This document shows, piece by piece, positions 1-8,625 of a stretch of DNA of 64,000 nucleotides. Source of the stretch: a bacterium. Lineage in GTDB: Bacteria > Zhuqueibacterota > Zhuqueibacteria > Residuimicrobiales > Residuimicrobiaceae. The position numbers and the translations under genes were made by a program. Below the pieces are notes generated by a model. It saw only the letters and a list, made by a program, of their open reading frames with translations, was not told the DNA's origin and made no database searches. Within the stretch, counting starts at the first letter, position 1. Each line of letters starts with the position of its first letter. The stretch is from the NCBI GenBank assembly GCA_029565685.1, contig JAKQNR010000017.1, forward strand, positions 124,001 through 188,000, given 5' to 3'.

Positions 1-359
1 GTGCCAAAGGCGGCGGTGGCGGTGAGCGGCGTCTTGCGCGCCAGCACATAGGCGCGAACGATTTCACCGAGATGGGCTGGAAGAAAAATATTGAACAAAT
101 ATCCGATCAGCAGCGAATTGAACAGCGGCGTCATCGCCACGTTTTGCAAAGGCAGGAGAAAATAGCGCCAACGCCAGGCTCGCAGCCATAGGCTGAGCAG
201 GATGACGGCGATTGTGGGTAAAACATACCAAAAGTCCACTGTGGTCAGAGCAGCGGCCATGTGTTTGAATTCCACTCGGCGGAACGCCAGATAAAGGAAC
301 AGCAGGCTGAACAACAGGCCAAGGATCAGCTTCCAGTGGTGGAGATTTTTTTTGATCAT
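1..359 (-). CDS. LPG-synthase-type integral membrane protein (N-terminal part; gene continues past window start)
   Basis: Partial gene: only the first ~119 codons lie in the window. The reverse-strand translation begins MIKKNLHHWKLILGLLF and gives two hydrophobic segments (about residues 8-25 and 43-60). These are followed by a GEIVRAYVLARK stretch typical of the lysylphosphatidylglycerol synthase transmembrane / UPF0104 family, flippase-like inner-membrane proteins often found near envelope or glycolipid genes. The ATG at 359 is preceded by GGAG about seven bases upstream. The gene is divergent from the sugar isomerase that follows. The actual substrate cannot be told from this fragment. Confidence 0.7.
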   Translation of the reverse strand, partial: MIKKNLHHWKLILGLLFSLLFLYLAFRRVEFKHMAAALTTVDFWYVLPTIAVILLSLWLRAWRWRYFLLPLQNVAMTPLFNSLLIGYLFNIFLPAHLGEIVRAYVLARKTPLTATAAFG

Positions 360-453
360 GAAGAGCTCCGGCGAATCGCTGAACATCGGTTTGGACGGCT
401 TAAAGTACTAACAATTCAAGATTATCCAAAGCGAATAATAGAAGGAGGTGCGA

Positions 454-1278
454 ATGTCGCTCCAACGTCCCTTGGGGTTGTTCATAGTGTGTGATGAAGC
501 TCTGCCCGCCCGTTTGCAGGCCGGCCGGCAGCTGTCCATTCCCACCGCACAGATATTGGCGCCCGGTCGGCGCGACCGCTTGTCGGCAAAGGCGCTGGCC
601 CGCCAATTTGAGGAGGCGGGCATGCAGATCACCGTAGTTTTCTGTGGGTTCAGCGGCGAAAGTTATGCCGATATTCCCACAGTGGCTGCGACCGTAGGTC
701 TGGTGCCGCCGGCGACCCGGTCCCAGCGTCTGATTGAGGCTAAAGAGATCTCTGATTTTGCTGCTGAATTGGGGGTCCCGGCCACTGCACTGCATATCGG
801 CTTTATCGGCGATGAACTCGATTCACCGGAGTATCGCGCCATGGTCGCCACCGCTCAGGAGCTGTGCGATCATTGCCGTAAGAACAATCAGAGGTTGCAC
901 TTGGAAACCGGTCAGGAAACGGCCCAGGAGCTGCTCAAGTTCATCGCCGAGGTGAACCGGCCCAATCTGGCGGTCAACTTTGATCCGGCCAACATGATCC
1001 TGTACGGTTGCGGCGAACCCCTGCCTGCCCTGAAGCTGTTGGGACCGCTGGTAAAAAGCGTGCATTGCAAGGACGCCAAATGGGCAGCCCATCCGGGAAA
1101 GGAGTGGGGCTTGGAGGTTCCGCTGGGCGAAGGCGATGTGGATATGGCGGCGTTTATCCAGGCGCTGAATGAGATCGGCTATGCCGGACCGCTGACCATC
1201 GAGCGGGAGATCGTCGGCGACCAGCAGCTGCTGGACATGCAAAAAGGGGTGGAGCTGCTCAACCGACTGAATGTCTGA
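454..1278 (+). CDS. Sugar phosphate isomerase/epimerase family TIM-barrel protein
   Basis: A 274-residue protein of the xylose isomerase-like TIM barrel / AP endonuclease 2 superfamily. Visible metal-ligand positions typical of the family are the Glu in HLETGQE, the Asp in NFDPAN, the His in SVHCKDAK and the Glu in TIERE near the C-terminus, so a divalent-metal isomerase or epimerase acting on a small sugar or polyol is likely. The substrate is unknown. A GTG at 448 is in frame, but AGGAGG (443-448) sits five bases before the ATG at 454, which is the better start. It is divergent from the membrane protein to the left and separated by 131 bp from the kinase-like operon to the right. Confidence 0.85.
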   Translation: MSLQRPLGLFIVCDEALPARLQAGRQLSIPTAQILAPGRRDRLSAKALARQFEEAGMQITVVFCGFSGESYADIPTVAATVGLVPPATRSQRLIEAKEISDFAAELGVPATALHIGFIGDELDSPEYRAMVATAQELCDHCRKNNQRLHLETGQETAQELLKFIAEVNRPNLAVNFDPANMILYGCGEPLPALKLLGPLVKSVHCKDAKWAAHPGKEWGLEVPLGEGDVDMAAFIQALNEIGYAGPLTIEREIVGDQQLLDMQKGVELLNRLNV

Positions 1279-1409
1279 AACAGCGCCCGTCGAGAGGCTT
1301 GCTCCTGTGTTTGCCGCTCAAGCGGCGGCTATGGATTCAAATTCGCTTGCTTCCGAGGCATAAAAATTTTATCTTAGCATGAAAAAGGTACCGTAAACCG
1401 GGATGAGCC

Positions 1410-2102
1410 ATGAATCTTATCACCAAACATAACCGCAAAGGACGGCTGATCGCTGTCGAGGGATTGGATGGGTCTGGAAAATCCACCCAAGTTTATCTGC
1501 TCAAGCGCTGGCTGGAGCTGGAGGGATTTAAGGTTTTTTTCACCGAATGGAATTCTTCGGTCCTGGTAAAAAACGCTACCAAAAAGGGCAAAAAGCTAAA
1601 TTTGCTGACGCCCACCACGTTTTCGCTGATTCATTGCACTGATTTCGCCGATCGCTATGAACGCCAGATCTGGCCGTTGTTATGCGCCGGCTATCTCGTG
1701 CTGGCGGACCGGTACATGTTCACCGCCTTTGCCCGCGATGCAGCGCGCGGTTGCGATCCGGAGTGGGTGCGCAATCTTTACAGTTTTGCGTCTTTGCCGG
1801 ACATCACTTTTTATTTCAATCTGCCGCCCGAGATCGCCATCAACCGCATCCTCGAAGGCCGTCCGACGCTGAAATATCACGAGGCCGGCATGGATCTGGG
1901 CTTATCCACCGATCCGTATCAGAGCTTTCGTCTGTTTCAGGGCATGATCCATGAAAAGTACAGCCAGATGATCAGAGAGTTTGACTTTATCTCCATCGAT
2001 GCGTCTCTGCCGGTGGACGTGCAGCAGCATACGGTGCGCGAGATCGTCAAGGAAAAAGTGGATCTTCCGGCGTTTAAGCATCGGGCAAGGAGCGGCCTAT
2101 GA
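1410..2102 (+). CDS. Thymidylate kinase-like P-loop protein, first of a tandem pair
   Basis: A 230-residue P-loop NTPase of the thymidylate kinase fold. An intact Walker A motif (GLDGSGKST, Lys24) is followed by a DRY motif in LADRYMFTAFARD and a PDITFYFNL strand, all in the order expected for Tmk. It departs from ordinary dTMP kinases in the C-terminal half, where a YHEAGMD block and an Asp/Ser/Phe-rich helix replace the usual lid, so it is unlikely to be the housekeeping tmk. Its stop overlaps the start of a paralogue by four bases (ATGA), implying coupled translation. The downstream Ppx and HD genes suggest a role in nucleotide or polyphosphate metabolism; that is inference. Confidence 0.75.
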   Translation: MNLITKHNRKGRLIAVEGLDGSGKSTQVYLLKRWLELEGFKVFFTEWNSSVLVKNATKKGKKLNLLTPTTFSLIHCTDFADRYERQIWPLLCAGYLVLADRYMFTAFARDAARGCDPEWVRNLYSFASLPDITFYFNLPPEIAINRILEGRPTLKYHEAGMDLGLSTDPYQSFRLFQGMIHEKYSQMIREFDFISIDASLPVDVQQHTVREIVKEKVDLPAFKHRARSGL

Positions 2103-2779
2103 AATTTTACGGGAAAGGCATACCGAACATCAATGCCGATGATCTGACCGGCAAGCTGATCGTGATCGAAGGCGCGGACGGCAGCGGCCGCTCCACGCAG
2201 ATTCGGCTTTTAACAGATTTTCTCGAAGGCCGCGGTTTTGGCACCGTCAACGTCGGCTTGAAACGCTCGAACCTGGTCAGCGCGGAGCTGGAACAGGCCA
2301 TGCAGGGCAATGTCCTCAGCCAGGTCACGCTCTCTCTTTTCTACGCAACGGATTTCATGGACCAGTTGGAGAACAACATCATTCCGGCGTTGCGCGCCGG
2401 GTTCATCGTTCTGGCTGATCGTTACATCTACACCTTGATGGCCCGCGATATCCTGCGCGGCAGCGATCCAGGCTGGCTGCAGACGATCTATTCTCTCGCC
2501 CTGGTCCCGGACGCGGTGTTCTATCTGAATGTTTCGCCGAGTTTTCTCATCGAACGGACTTTTCAGAAAAAAGATTCTCTGGATTACTGGGAATCGGGAA
2601 TGGATGTGCGCATGTCGCGCGATATTTTTGACAGCTTTATCAAATATCAGCGCCGCATGAAGGCCGAGTTCCAAAAGATGAAAGAGATGTACCGTTTTGA
2701 GGTGATCAACGGCAACCGTTCGGCGAAAGCGATCGCCATGGATTTGCAAAAAAAGGTGGAACTGATTTTAAACATTTGA
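2099..2779 (+). CDS. Thymidylate kinase-like protein with Arg in place of the Walker A lysine
   Basis: A 226-residue paralogue of the preceding gene. It shares the DRY motif (LADRYIYTLMARD), the PDAVFYLN strand and a YWESGMD block matching YHEAGMD in its neighbour. The P-loop reads GADGSGRST: the Lys that contacts the nucleotide phosphates is replaced by Arg31 (codon CGC at 2189-2191). Family knowledge predicts reduced or lost phosphotransfer, so it may act as a regulatory or structural partner of the upstream kinase in a heterodimer. That pairing is inferred from the four-base ATGA overlap and from the Tmk family usually being dimeric. The start is fixed by the overlap. Confidence 0.75.
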   Translation: MKFYGKGIPNINADDLTGKLIVIEGADGSGRSTQIRLLTDFLEGRGFGTVNVGLKRSNLVSAELEQAMQGNVLSQVTLSLFYATDFMDQLENNIIPALRAGFIVLADRYIYTLMARDILRGSDPGWLQTIYSLALVPDAVFYLNVSPSFLIERTFQKKDSLDYWESGMDVRMSRDIFDSFIKYQRRMKAEFQKMKEMYRFEVINGNRSAKAIAMDLQKKVELILNI

Positions 2780-2788
2780 GGCCCGGTC

Positions 2789-3130
2789 ATGGCAACCCCT
2801 AAAAAGAGCAATGTATCCAGCGAAACGGCTGATCAGGAGACCTCCTGCCTTTTATTGGCTCGTGAATTGGCTTCCTTGCGCGGGCAGTTTCACGACATCA
2901 CCACCCGTTATCAGGCCAACGTGGAGGCCACGTTGGTTGCCTGCGTTAACAGCCTTTCGGCCAAGGACAGCGAGGATCTGTTGTGCGGCAAAAAGAGCCG
3001 CCGCGAATGGCAGACGCTGATCAAAGCGGTCCAGGAGATCAAGCTCAAGCCTCAGAAGGGCCGGCTCAAAGACATTCGCCGCATCGACGCGCTGGTGTCC
3101 GAGATCGCCGAACAACTAGGATTGAGCTGA
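2789..3130 (+). CDS. Small hypothetical protein in the kinase/Ppx operon
   Basis: A 113-residue protein with no family I recognise. It starts at an ATG nine bases after the previous stop and ends 28 bases before the ppx start, so it belongs to the same operon. The first ~20 residues are polar. The rest is rich in Leu, Lys, Arg and Glu with heptad-like spacing, suggesting an all-helical soluble protein with no signal peptide or membrane segment. A basic stretch around residues 66-100 (KKSRRE ... KLKPQKGRLKDIRR) could bind an anionic partner such as nucleic acid or polyphosphate; this is speculation from charge only. Confidence 0.6.
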   Translation: MATPKKSNVSSETADQETSCLLLARELASLRGQFHDITTRYQANVEATLVACVNSLSAKDSEDLLCGKKSRREWQTLIKAVQEIKLKPQKGRLKDIRRIDALVSEIAEQLGLS

Positions 3131-3158
3131 CCTTACACGGGTCGGCTTCGGTCTTTTT

Positions 3159-4067
3159 ATGGTTCGCAAGGCTTCCATCGATATCGGTACGAATTCAACC
3201 CGCCTGCTGGTGGCGGAAATCAATCCGAATCACACCATCACGCCTCTGTACACCGCCGAACGCATCACCCGGCTCGGCGAGGCTTTGAGCCGTAACGGCG
3301 CACTGTCCGATGAAGCTATGACGCGGGTGACGGAGGCGCTGACGGAGTATCGTTCCCTGGCGCAAGCGTACGGCGTCGAGGCCTTTCACGTCCTCGCCAC
3401 CAGCGCCACGCGTGAGGCCTCCAATCAAGCTTTTTTTCTGCAAAAGATTGCTCAGGAGACCGGTTTTCAGGTGCGCGTTGTAGCCGGAGAAACAGAGGCG
3501 CACCTGTCTTTTATCGGCGCACTGTACGACCAGCCGGCGGAGTGTGAAGCCCTGGTCTGCGATATCGGCGGCGGCAGCGCCGAGTTTGTCATGGGCCGAC
3601 GTGAAAAAATGCGGCTGGCAGCCAGCCTGCCGCTCGGCAGCCGGAGATTGACCGAGACCTACTTTCTGCCAAAGCGCCCTGTGGAGCAGGCGGTGGCTGA
3701 GGCCGCACGATATTGCCGCCAGGAACTCGATCGCAGGTTTAATGGTGTGGCGCGCCCCAATCAGGGCCTGGCGTGCGGAGGCACGGCCGCCACACTGGCC
3801 ATGATGACCACAAGGACGCCGTTGCAGGAAGCGGAAAAAATTCATGGCTATTTGTTGACGCAGGAGGAACTGACCGCGGTTCTGCACGAACTGGCCGTAC
3901 GCTCCATTCCGGAGCGGCAAAAGATGATCGGGCTCCATCCGATGCGCGCCGACGTCATTCTTGCCGGCGCCGTGATCTTGGAGGCGATCATGTCCTATTG
4001 GCAGCTGACCGGGATGCGAATCAGTTTGGCGGATCTGCTGTATGGCGTTCTTTTGCAGGAGGGGTAG
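3159..4067 (+). CDS. Ppx/GppA family phosphatase, short form
   Basis: A 302-residue member of the exopolyphosphatase / guanosine pentaphosphatase family (ASKHA fold). It carries the N-terminal phosphate-binding loop SIDIGTNSTRLLV, the conserved EAHLSF segment, the second phosphate loop CDIGGGSAEFV and GLACGGTAATLA, and ends with the conserved HPMRADVILAGA segment. These residues hydrolyse terminal phosphates of polyphosphate or pppGpp. Unlike long forms of about 500 residues, it lacks the C-terminal HD-like domains. A separate HD protein starts two bases after its stop and may supply that part. No strong ribosome binding site is seen upstream of the ATG at 3159. Confidence 0.9.
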   Translation: MVRKASIDIGTNSTRLLVAEINPNHTITPLYTAERITRLGEALSRNGALSDEAMTRVTEALTEYRSLAQAYGVEAFHVLATSATREASNQAFFLQKIAQETGFQVRVVAGETEAHLSFIGALYDQPAECEALVCDIGGGSAEFVMGRREKMRLAASLPLGSRRLTETYFLPKRPVEQAVAEAARYCRQELDRRFNGVARPNQGLACGGTAATLAMMTTRTPLQEAEKIHGYLLTQEELTAVLHELAVRSIPERQKMIGLHPMRADVILAGAVILEAIMSYWQLTGMRISLADLLYGVLLQEG

Positions 4068-4069
4068 TG

Positions 4070-4657
4070 ATGGGAGATAAACGCATGGAAGGCGTGTTTC
4101 GTCTCATGCGCCGCTATGATCATGAAGAGGCGCACAGCCGCCACGTATGCAAGCTGGCGTTGGAGCTGTTCGATCAGCTGCAGGCGCTGCATGGGTTGAG
4201 CGCACTGGAGCGACAATGGCTGGAGGCCGCTGCTCTGTTGCACGATATCGGCTGGTCGCAGGCCGGCCAGGCCCATCATAAGGCGAGCCTGAGGTTGATT
4301 CTGCGCGAGCGGTTGCCGGGCTGGAGCGATGAAGAGGCTTTGATCATCGCCAATATTGCGCGGTATCATCGCAAATCAGTGCCTCGCTCCAAGCACCGTC
4401 ATTTTGCCCGGTTGTCATCGAAACGTCAGGAATCGGTCATCCGTCTGGCAGCGCTTCTTCGTCTGGCCGATGGTTTAGACCGTCTGCATGACGGCCGCGT
4501 CAAACGCATCACCTGCACGTCCGCGAATGCCCACGTCCGCATTCGCCTGGCCTCCGGCCGCGACCCGTCGCCGGCCCTGGCCGGGTTGGAGAAAAAGAAA
4601 GAGCTGTTCGAAGAGCATTACCGGCGCAAGCTGGTGCTCGATGCTGCGCCGGCTTAG
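4070..4657 (+). CDS. HD-domain protein resembling the C-terminal domain of long Ppx/GppA
   Basis: A 195-residue HD-superfamily protein. It has an early His in the HSRHVCKLAL helix, the HD pair in AALLHDIG, a further His in IANIARYHRK and an Asp in LLRLADGLDR, the order seen in domain III of long exopolyphosphatases. The ATG at 4070 is preceded by AGGAGGGG (from 4057) at good spacing and lies two bases after the ppx stop, so the pair is probably co-translated. This looks like a split version of a two-part enzyme. Whether the HD site is catalytic or only binds polyphosphate is unknown. The 3' end overlaps the convergent downstream gene by four bases. Confidence 0.8.
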   Translation: MGDKRMEGVFRLMRRYDHEEAHSRHVCKLALELFDQLQALHGLSALERQWLEAAALLHDIGWSQAGQAHHKASLRLILRERLPGWSDEEALIIANIARYHRKSVPRSKHRHFARLSSKRQESVIRLAALLRLADGLDRLHDGRVKRITCTSANAHVRIRLASGRDPSPALAGLEKKKELFEEHYRRKLVLDAAPA

Positions 4658-6360
4658 CTGATTTTCAGGCGATAGACGAACGGCGTAAAGCCGGTGAGAT
4701 AGACGCTTAGACTGTTCATCTTGGGAAGACTGCCGCGCAGCTGCGTCCAACGGTGGTCAGCCAGTCCGGGTCCGAATTCGATTTCCCTTCCATCATACAA
4801 ATATTTCCCCATTCCTTTTTCCAGCAGGTATCCGCGTTCGATGTCCGCCAATCCCGTCACCCCCTGCAGACAACCGCCCTCTCTGAATGCCAATTCAATC
4901 GCCACCGGCACGTTCTCGGTTCCCTGAATGGTAAAGGTCAACTCAAAGCGGCCGTCGCACTCGGCGACGCTCACCTGGGTATGCAAATGCTGAATCTCGC
5001 TCTGCGGCCGCAGCCGGCGATTGCTGTCGCTCCAATTGCCCTCCTGCTGGAGACGCTCGGTCGGCAGCGGTTGAAAATAGGGACCCTCGAGATTCTGCTG
5101 CAGCAGGAATAGACCGTCTTTCGCCTGCAGCGCGTCCCCTTTAAACTGCCCCTTGCCGAAAAAGGCGCTGGCCAATCGTACCGCCTCTAGAGCGGCAGAG
5201 CCTTTATGAAAGGAAAAAAAACAAGGATTTTGCGCCAGCACCGTGGCGCTGACCTGGCCGCGGCGTATTCGGGCGAGGTGGGAATGCGAGAAAACGCGGC
5301 TAAAATTTTCAGGCAGAGGCTGTAGCGCCGGCAGCTTCGCCTGCAAGCCCGGATCCTCCTGCAGGTACGGCAATGCTTCGGCCAGCGATTCCCCTTCGGA
5401 TTCTTCCATCATCCGCACCAGGGCGGCATAGCGGCCGTTCTGATCCTTCAACGCCATATAGAGAAAGGGATAATAGTACGCCGCCATGCGGCCGCGCCGG
5501 TACTGGTCCTGGCGTTGAGACGCTTCGGTGACGATTTCGCCGTCTGCATGCAGGTAGTAGAGCGTCATATCCAAATTGCGGCGGACTGGCTCAAAGAGCT
5601 CTTCCCGATTCAACAGCCGGGCCATGGTGATCAGACAGCGGTCGGTGAGTGGACTGTAGATGGCGCTGCTCTTTTCATGGAATTGGCCGTCCGGGTCGAT
5701 GTCGATTTTTTCCGCCAGCCATTGATCGATGCGGCGGAGATAAGACGGATCCGGGAACAGCGTGTGCAGCCGCGCCAGCGCCATGCACACGACCCAACGA
5801 TGGTTGGGCGTATGGATGCCGCCTGTGGACAGGGCCTTGCCTGCGGCCAGCATGAATGTCTGCAAAGTTTGGCGGATCTCTGCGTTGTCTTCACTCGGCC
5901 GGCGTTGCAGCAGGGTATAGGCCAGGGCCGCCTGTTCAACGACAAAGCCGGTGTCCGGCGGAGAATTGAAATTGGTGGTGTGCAGATCGATGGTGCCGTC
6001 GTCATGTTGGGCGCGGACAAGATAACCGGCAGCGGCGAGCAGAGGCTCGATCAACCGCGAATCCTGAAAATAGCGCGACGCGGGCTCCACTATCACGCTG
6101 CTCAACGTGCGGATGAACCTGGCCGTCTCCCCGGCCGCATGGATGCCCCAGGGATCCATGACCGCGCCGACCCAACGATGCGAGCGGTTGGTTTCCTGAC
6201 GCTGCAACAGAGATGGAATGCGTCGGTCTGTTTGGGCGAGCAAAGTTTTAAAAATACGCTGGCCGGGTTCAGTGGTTTTATGCTGCGAAGCAGTGAGAAG
6301 GCGTGCAGGAAGCAAGGGGGCCATACAGCCCGCGAGTTTGAGAAACGAACGACGATGCAT
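4654..6360 (-). CDS. Tat-exported (alpha/alpha)-toroid protein, heparinase- or lyase-like
   Basis: A protein of 568 residues when started at the ATG at 6360, which puts the twin-arginine signal MHRRSFLKLAG at the very N-terminus; GAGG lies about nine bases upstream. A longer in-frame start at 6396 would bury the signal and is less likely. The body has many aromatic-rich helices (for example NHRWVVCMALARL and SPLTDRCLITMARLL) and then a beta-rich C-terminus, the layout of polysaccharide lyases and unsaturated glycuronyl hydrolase-like enzymes. I cannot assign a polysaccharide family or catalytic residues. It is probably periplasmic or extracytoplasmic. Its stop overlaps the HD gene tail-to-tail. 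Confidence 0.65.
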   Translation of the reverse strand: MHRRSFLKLAGCMAPLLPARLLTASQHKTTEPGQRIFKTLLAQTDRRIPSLLQRQETNRSHRWVGAVMDPWGIHAAGETARFIRTLSSVIVEPASRYFQDSRLIEPLLAAAGYLVRAQHDDGTIDLHTTNFNSPPDTGFVVEQAALAYTLLQRRPSEDNAEIRQTLQTFMLAAGKALSTGGIHTPNHRWVVCMALARLHTLFPDPSYLRRIDQWLAEKIDIDPDGQFHEKSSAIYSPLTDRCLITMARLLNREELFEPVRRNLDMTLYYLHADGEIVTEASQRQDQYRRGRMAAYYYPFLYMALKDQNGRYAALVRMMEESEGESLAEALPYLQEDPGLQAKLPALQPLPENFSRVFSHSHLARIRRGQVSATVLAQNPCFFSFHKGSAALEAVRLASAFFGKGQFKGDALQAKDGLFLLQQNLEGPYFQPLPTERLQQEGNWSDSNRRLRPQSEIQHLHTQVSVAECDGRFELTFTIQGTENVPVAIELAFREGGCLQGVTGLADIERGYLLEKGMGKYLYDGREIEFGPGLADHRWTQLRGSLPKMNSLSVYLTGFTPFVYRLKIS

Positions 6361-6383
6361 AACAGGATCCTCAAGGAATAGAG

Positions 6384-6893
6384 TCATTTTTTGCAAGGGG
6401 TCAAACGCTCGATCAGAGCGCGATGTTGCGGATAGCGTTCAACCAGTTCAAGGCGATCCCCCAGTTCAAAATCGCTATAATCAAATCCAGGCGCCACGGT
6501 GCAACCGACGAGGGTATAGGAGTCTGGATCATCGACCTTGGCGCCGAACCAGCAGCCGGCGGGTATAATCCGTTGCAGCTGTTCGTCTTTTTCCGGATCT
6601 GGTCCAAGCCTGGCGGTGGACATTTCGCCCGGGGGATAGATCATGAACAGCGTCAGCGGGCTGCCGCGGTAATAGTGCCAGATCTCGTCCGCGGCGATGC
6701 GATGTAGATAGGAGGGCTGACCCTCACGCAGCAGGAAATAGATGCTGGTGCTGAAACAGCGCGGTCCGGCGAACCGTTTCGGCAGCGCCTTAGCCTCGAT
6801 GTGCTCGCTGCTGCGATAGATCTCGCGGTACCATCCGCCCTCCGGATGCGGCTGCAGCTGCAGTTGGTCGATCCAATAGTCTGCGGTGTTCAT
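6384..6893 (-). CDS. DUF985 cupin-fold protein
   Basis: A 169-residue cupin of the DUF985 family, recognised from its order of motifs: an N-terminal HPEGGWYREIYRS, then STSIYFLL, then the cupin core IAADEIWHYYRGSP, and later the C-terminal GCTVAPGFDYSDFELG. Members are single-domain beta-barrels with possible sugar epimerase or metal-dependent roles, but none is firmly established. It lies just upstream of the Tat-exported protein (23 bases between the cupin stop and the preferred ATG at 6360) and may be co-transcribed with it. No signal peptide is seen, so it is cytoplasmic. Confidence 0.85.
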   Translation of the reverse strand: MNTADYWIDQLQLQPHPEGGWYREIYRSSEHIEAKALPKRFAGPRCFSTSIYFLLREGQPSYLHRIAADEIWHYYRGSPLTLFMIYPPGEMSTARLGPDPEKDEQLQRIIPAGCWFGAKVDDPDSYTLVGCTVAPGFDYSDFELGDRLELVERYPQHRALIERLTPCKK

Positions 6894-7046
6894 TTTTCCA
6901 TTCCCTTAATGTATTTGGTTCATCCGGCAAAAGAGCAGCTGATGAACCAAGTTCGCCAAGAGCGCCGAGTCGTATTTTTCATTTCCTCGGCGTCCCTTCG
7001 CTTTCTCTCCGCTTTAATCACGCATGCATGATTGAATGATCCCTAT

Positions 7047-8576
7047 TTATTGAGCAGACTCTTCCTGCTGACAGAAAAAAGGCGCATGGTTTGAAGTGAA
7101 GAACGGCGGCGTGCGGCGCAGGATGGCGGCGACCGCCGGATGCCGCTTAAAGCTGCGGTCGAGAAAACGGCGGACCAGGCTGCGCGACCATGCGCGCGGA
7201 TGTTCATAGTCCGTGTACAGCGAAAGATCGCCGCCATAGAAGGGCTGTGCCGGTTGGCCCGGTTCGATGGGCTGATTGAAAATCGCCGGATTGATGAAGG
7301 TGATCTCGCGTTGATGTCGGACGACAAACTCCAGCGTGGCTTGAGCTGCTGATTCGTCCTCCCAGGGGGTGCCGAAGAGCAGATAGACAAATGCGGCGAT
7401 GCCGGCGTTGTGCAGTTGATGGAGAACGCGGCTCGCCAGCGCCACCGAATGCCCCTTGTTCATCCCGTTAAGCACGCCATCATCGCCGGATTCAACGCCT
7501 AGTTTGAGCAGGACGCAGCCGGCTTTTTTCAACGACCGACAGAAATCCACGTCAGCCAGAGCTGCGGTGATGCGGGTAAAGCCGTACCATGGCGCATTCG
7601 GCGGATGGTCGATCAGATGATGCAGCAGTCTGGGCGACAAAGCGTTGTCGGTCAGATGCAGCAGCCGCGGATGATGGCGGTGCACCAGCGTCTCCAGATC
7701 TCTGGAGATGCGGTTCATGGTCTGCGGCTGGAACCGTCGGCCTTCGGCCTTTTCCGGGCAGAACGCGCATCGATTCCAATAGCAGCCGAAGGATGCGCTG
7801 TAGGGCAGGGTGATGCCGGGAGAGAAATAGCGCTGCAGGGGAAGAGGATCATAGTCCGGCGGCACCGCCGCCGGCGGATCGGCGATGCTCAGCCGTCTCA
7901 GCAGAGCGGTCTCACCGGGTCCGGCCACCAGGTCGTCCACCAGTCCGGCAAAAGGATTGCGCCACCCCGGCCGGCACATCCAGGAGGTGATCAGTCCGCC
8001 GCCGAGCATAACAGGAATGTGCGGGATCATCCGGCGGAGCATGCCGATGAGGCTGAATGCGCACAGAGCCTGGCTGAGATAATTCAGCGAAACGCCGATC
8101 AGGTCCGGGCAGTTCTGAGCAAGCCGGCGCTGCAGCTGCTCCTGGAAAAAAGAGTGGAAAGGAAGCTCTTCGGGATGTTCGGCTGCCTGCAGCAGATCAT
8201 CGCTGACCACCGGCTGCAGTCGCTGGTGGAGGAAATCCGCCAAGCCGGCGGTGCAGGAGAACGGTTTGGCTGCGACGCGCATGAGATGATTGAGGCGGTG
8301 GACCGCCAATTGATAGCGATCAAAGGAACCATAGCCATGCGGCTGACGCAGATAATCCAGGTCCTTCTGCATGCGGCTGCGGGCCTGACGGGTGCGGGGC
8401 AGTTCTTGTCCTGTCTGCGTCGAACACTGCAGCAGCGCCATCTGGCCTTGCCAATTGGCGTCCCACACATCGCAATGAACGCCTTGATGCCGGACGCAGG
8501 CGGTCAATCTGGCGATGCCGACGGGCGGTTCGCAGGCCTTGACCAACGGCGGGTATATCAACAGAAGGTTTTTCAC
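7047..8576 (-). CDS. B12-binding-domain radical SAM protein
   Basis: A 509-residue radical SAM enzyme. The N-terminus (LLLIYPPLVKACEPPVGIARL) matches cobalamin-binding-type domains of the BchE/elongator-like superfamily. The cluster motif is GCYWNRCAFCPEK, a Cys-x4-Cys-x2-Cys arrangement common in this subgroup rather than the classic x3/x2 spacing. It is followed by LHLTDNALS and by LKLGVESGDDGVL, typical of the SAM-binding barrel. The first codon is GTG. It starts 49 bases downstream of the DinG-like helicase and may share its transcript. The substrate is unknown. Confidence 0.8.
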   Translation of the reverse strand: MKNLLLIYPPLVKACEPPVGIARLTACVRHQGVHCDVWDANWQGQMALLQCSTQTGQELPRTRQARSRMQKDLDYLRQPHGYGSFDRYQLAVHRLNHLMRVAAKPFSCTAGLADFLHQRLQPVVSDDLLQAAEHPEELPFHSFFQEQLQRRLAQNCPDLIGVSLNYLSQALCAFSLIGMLRRMIPHIPVMLGGGLITSWMCRPGWRNPFAGLVDDLVAGPGETALLRRLSIADPPAAVPPDYDPLPLQRYFSPGITLPYSASFGCYWNRCAFCPEKAEGRRFQPQTMNRISRDLETLVHRHHPRLLHLTDNALSPRLLHHLIDHPPNAPWYGFTRITAALADVDFCRSLKKAGCVLLKLGVESGDDGVLNGMNKGHSVALASRVLHQLHNAGIAAFVYLLFGTPWEDESAAQATLEFVVRHQREITFINPAIFNQPIEPGQPAQPFYGGDLSLYTDYEHPRAWSRSLVRRFLDRSFKRHPAVAAILRRTPPFFTSNHAPFFCQQEESAQ

Positions 8577-8625
8577 AGGTGTTTTTTCTCAGCGCTATCG
8601 CGTGCGGCTGGGCCTGCCGCAGTGT

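Noticed and set aside
1313..1326. Hairpin GCCGC-TCAA-GCGGC after the sugar isomerase gene
   Set aside because: The stem is short and no T-run follows, so I do not call a terminator.
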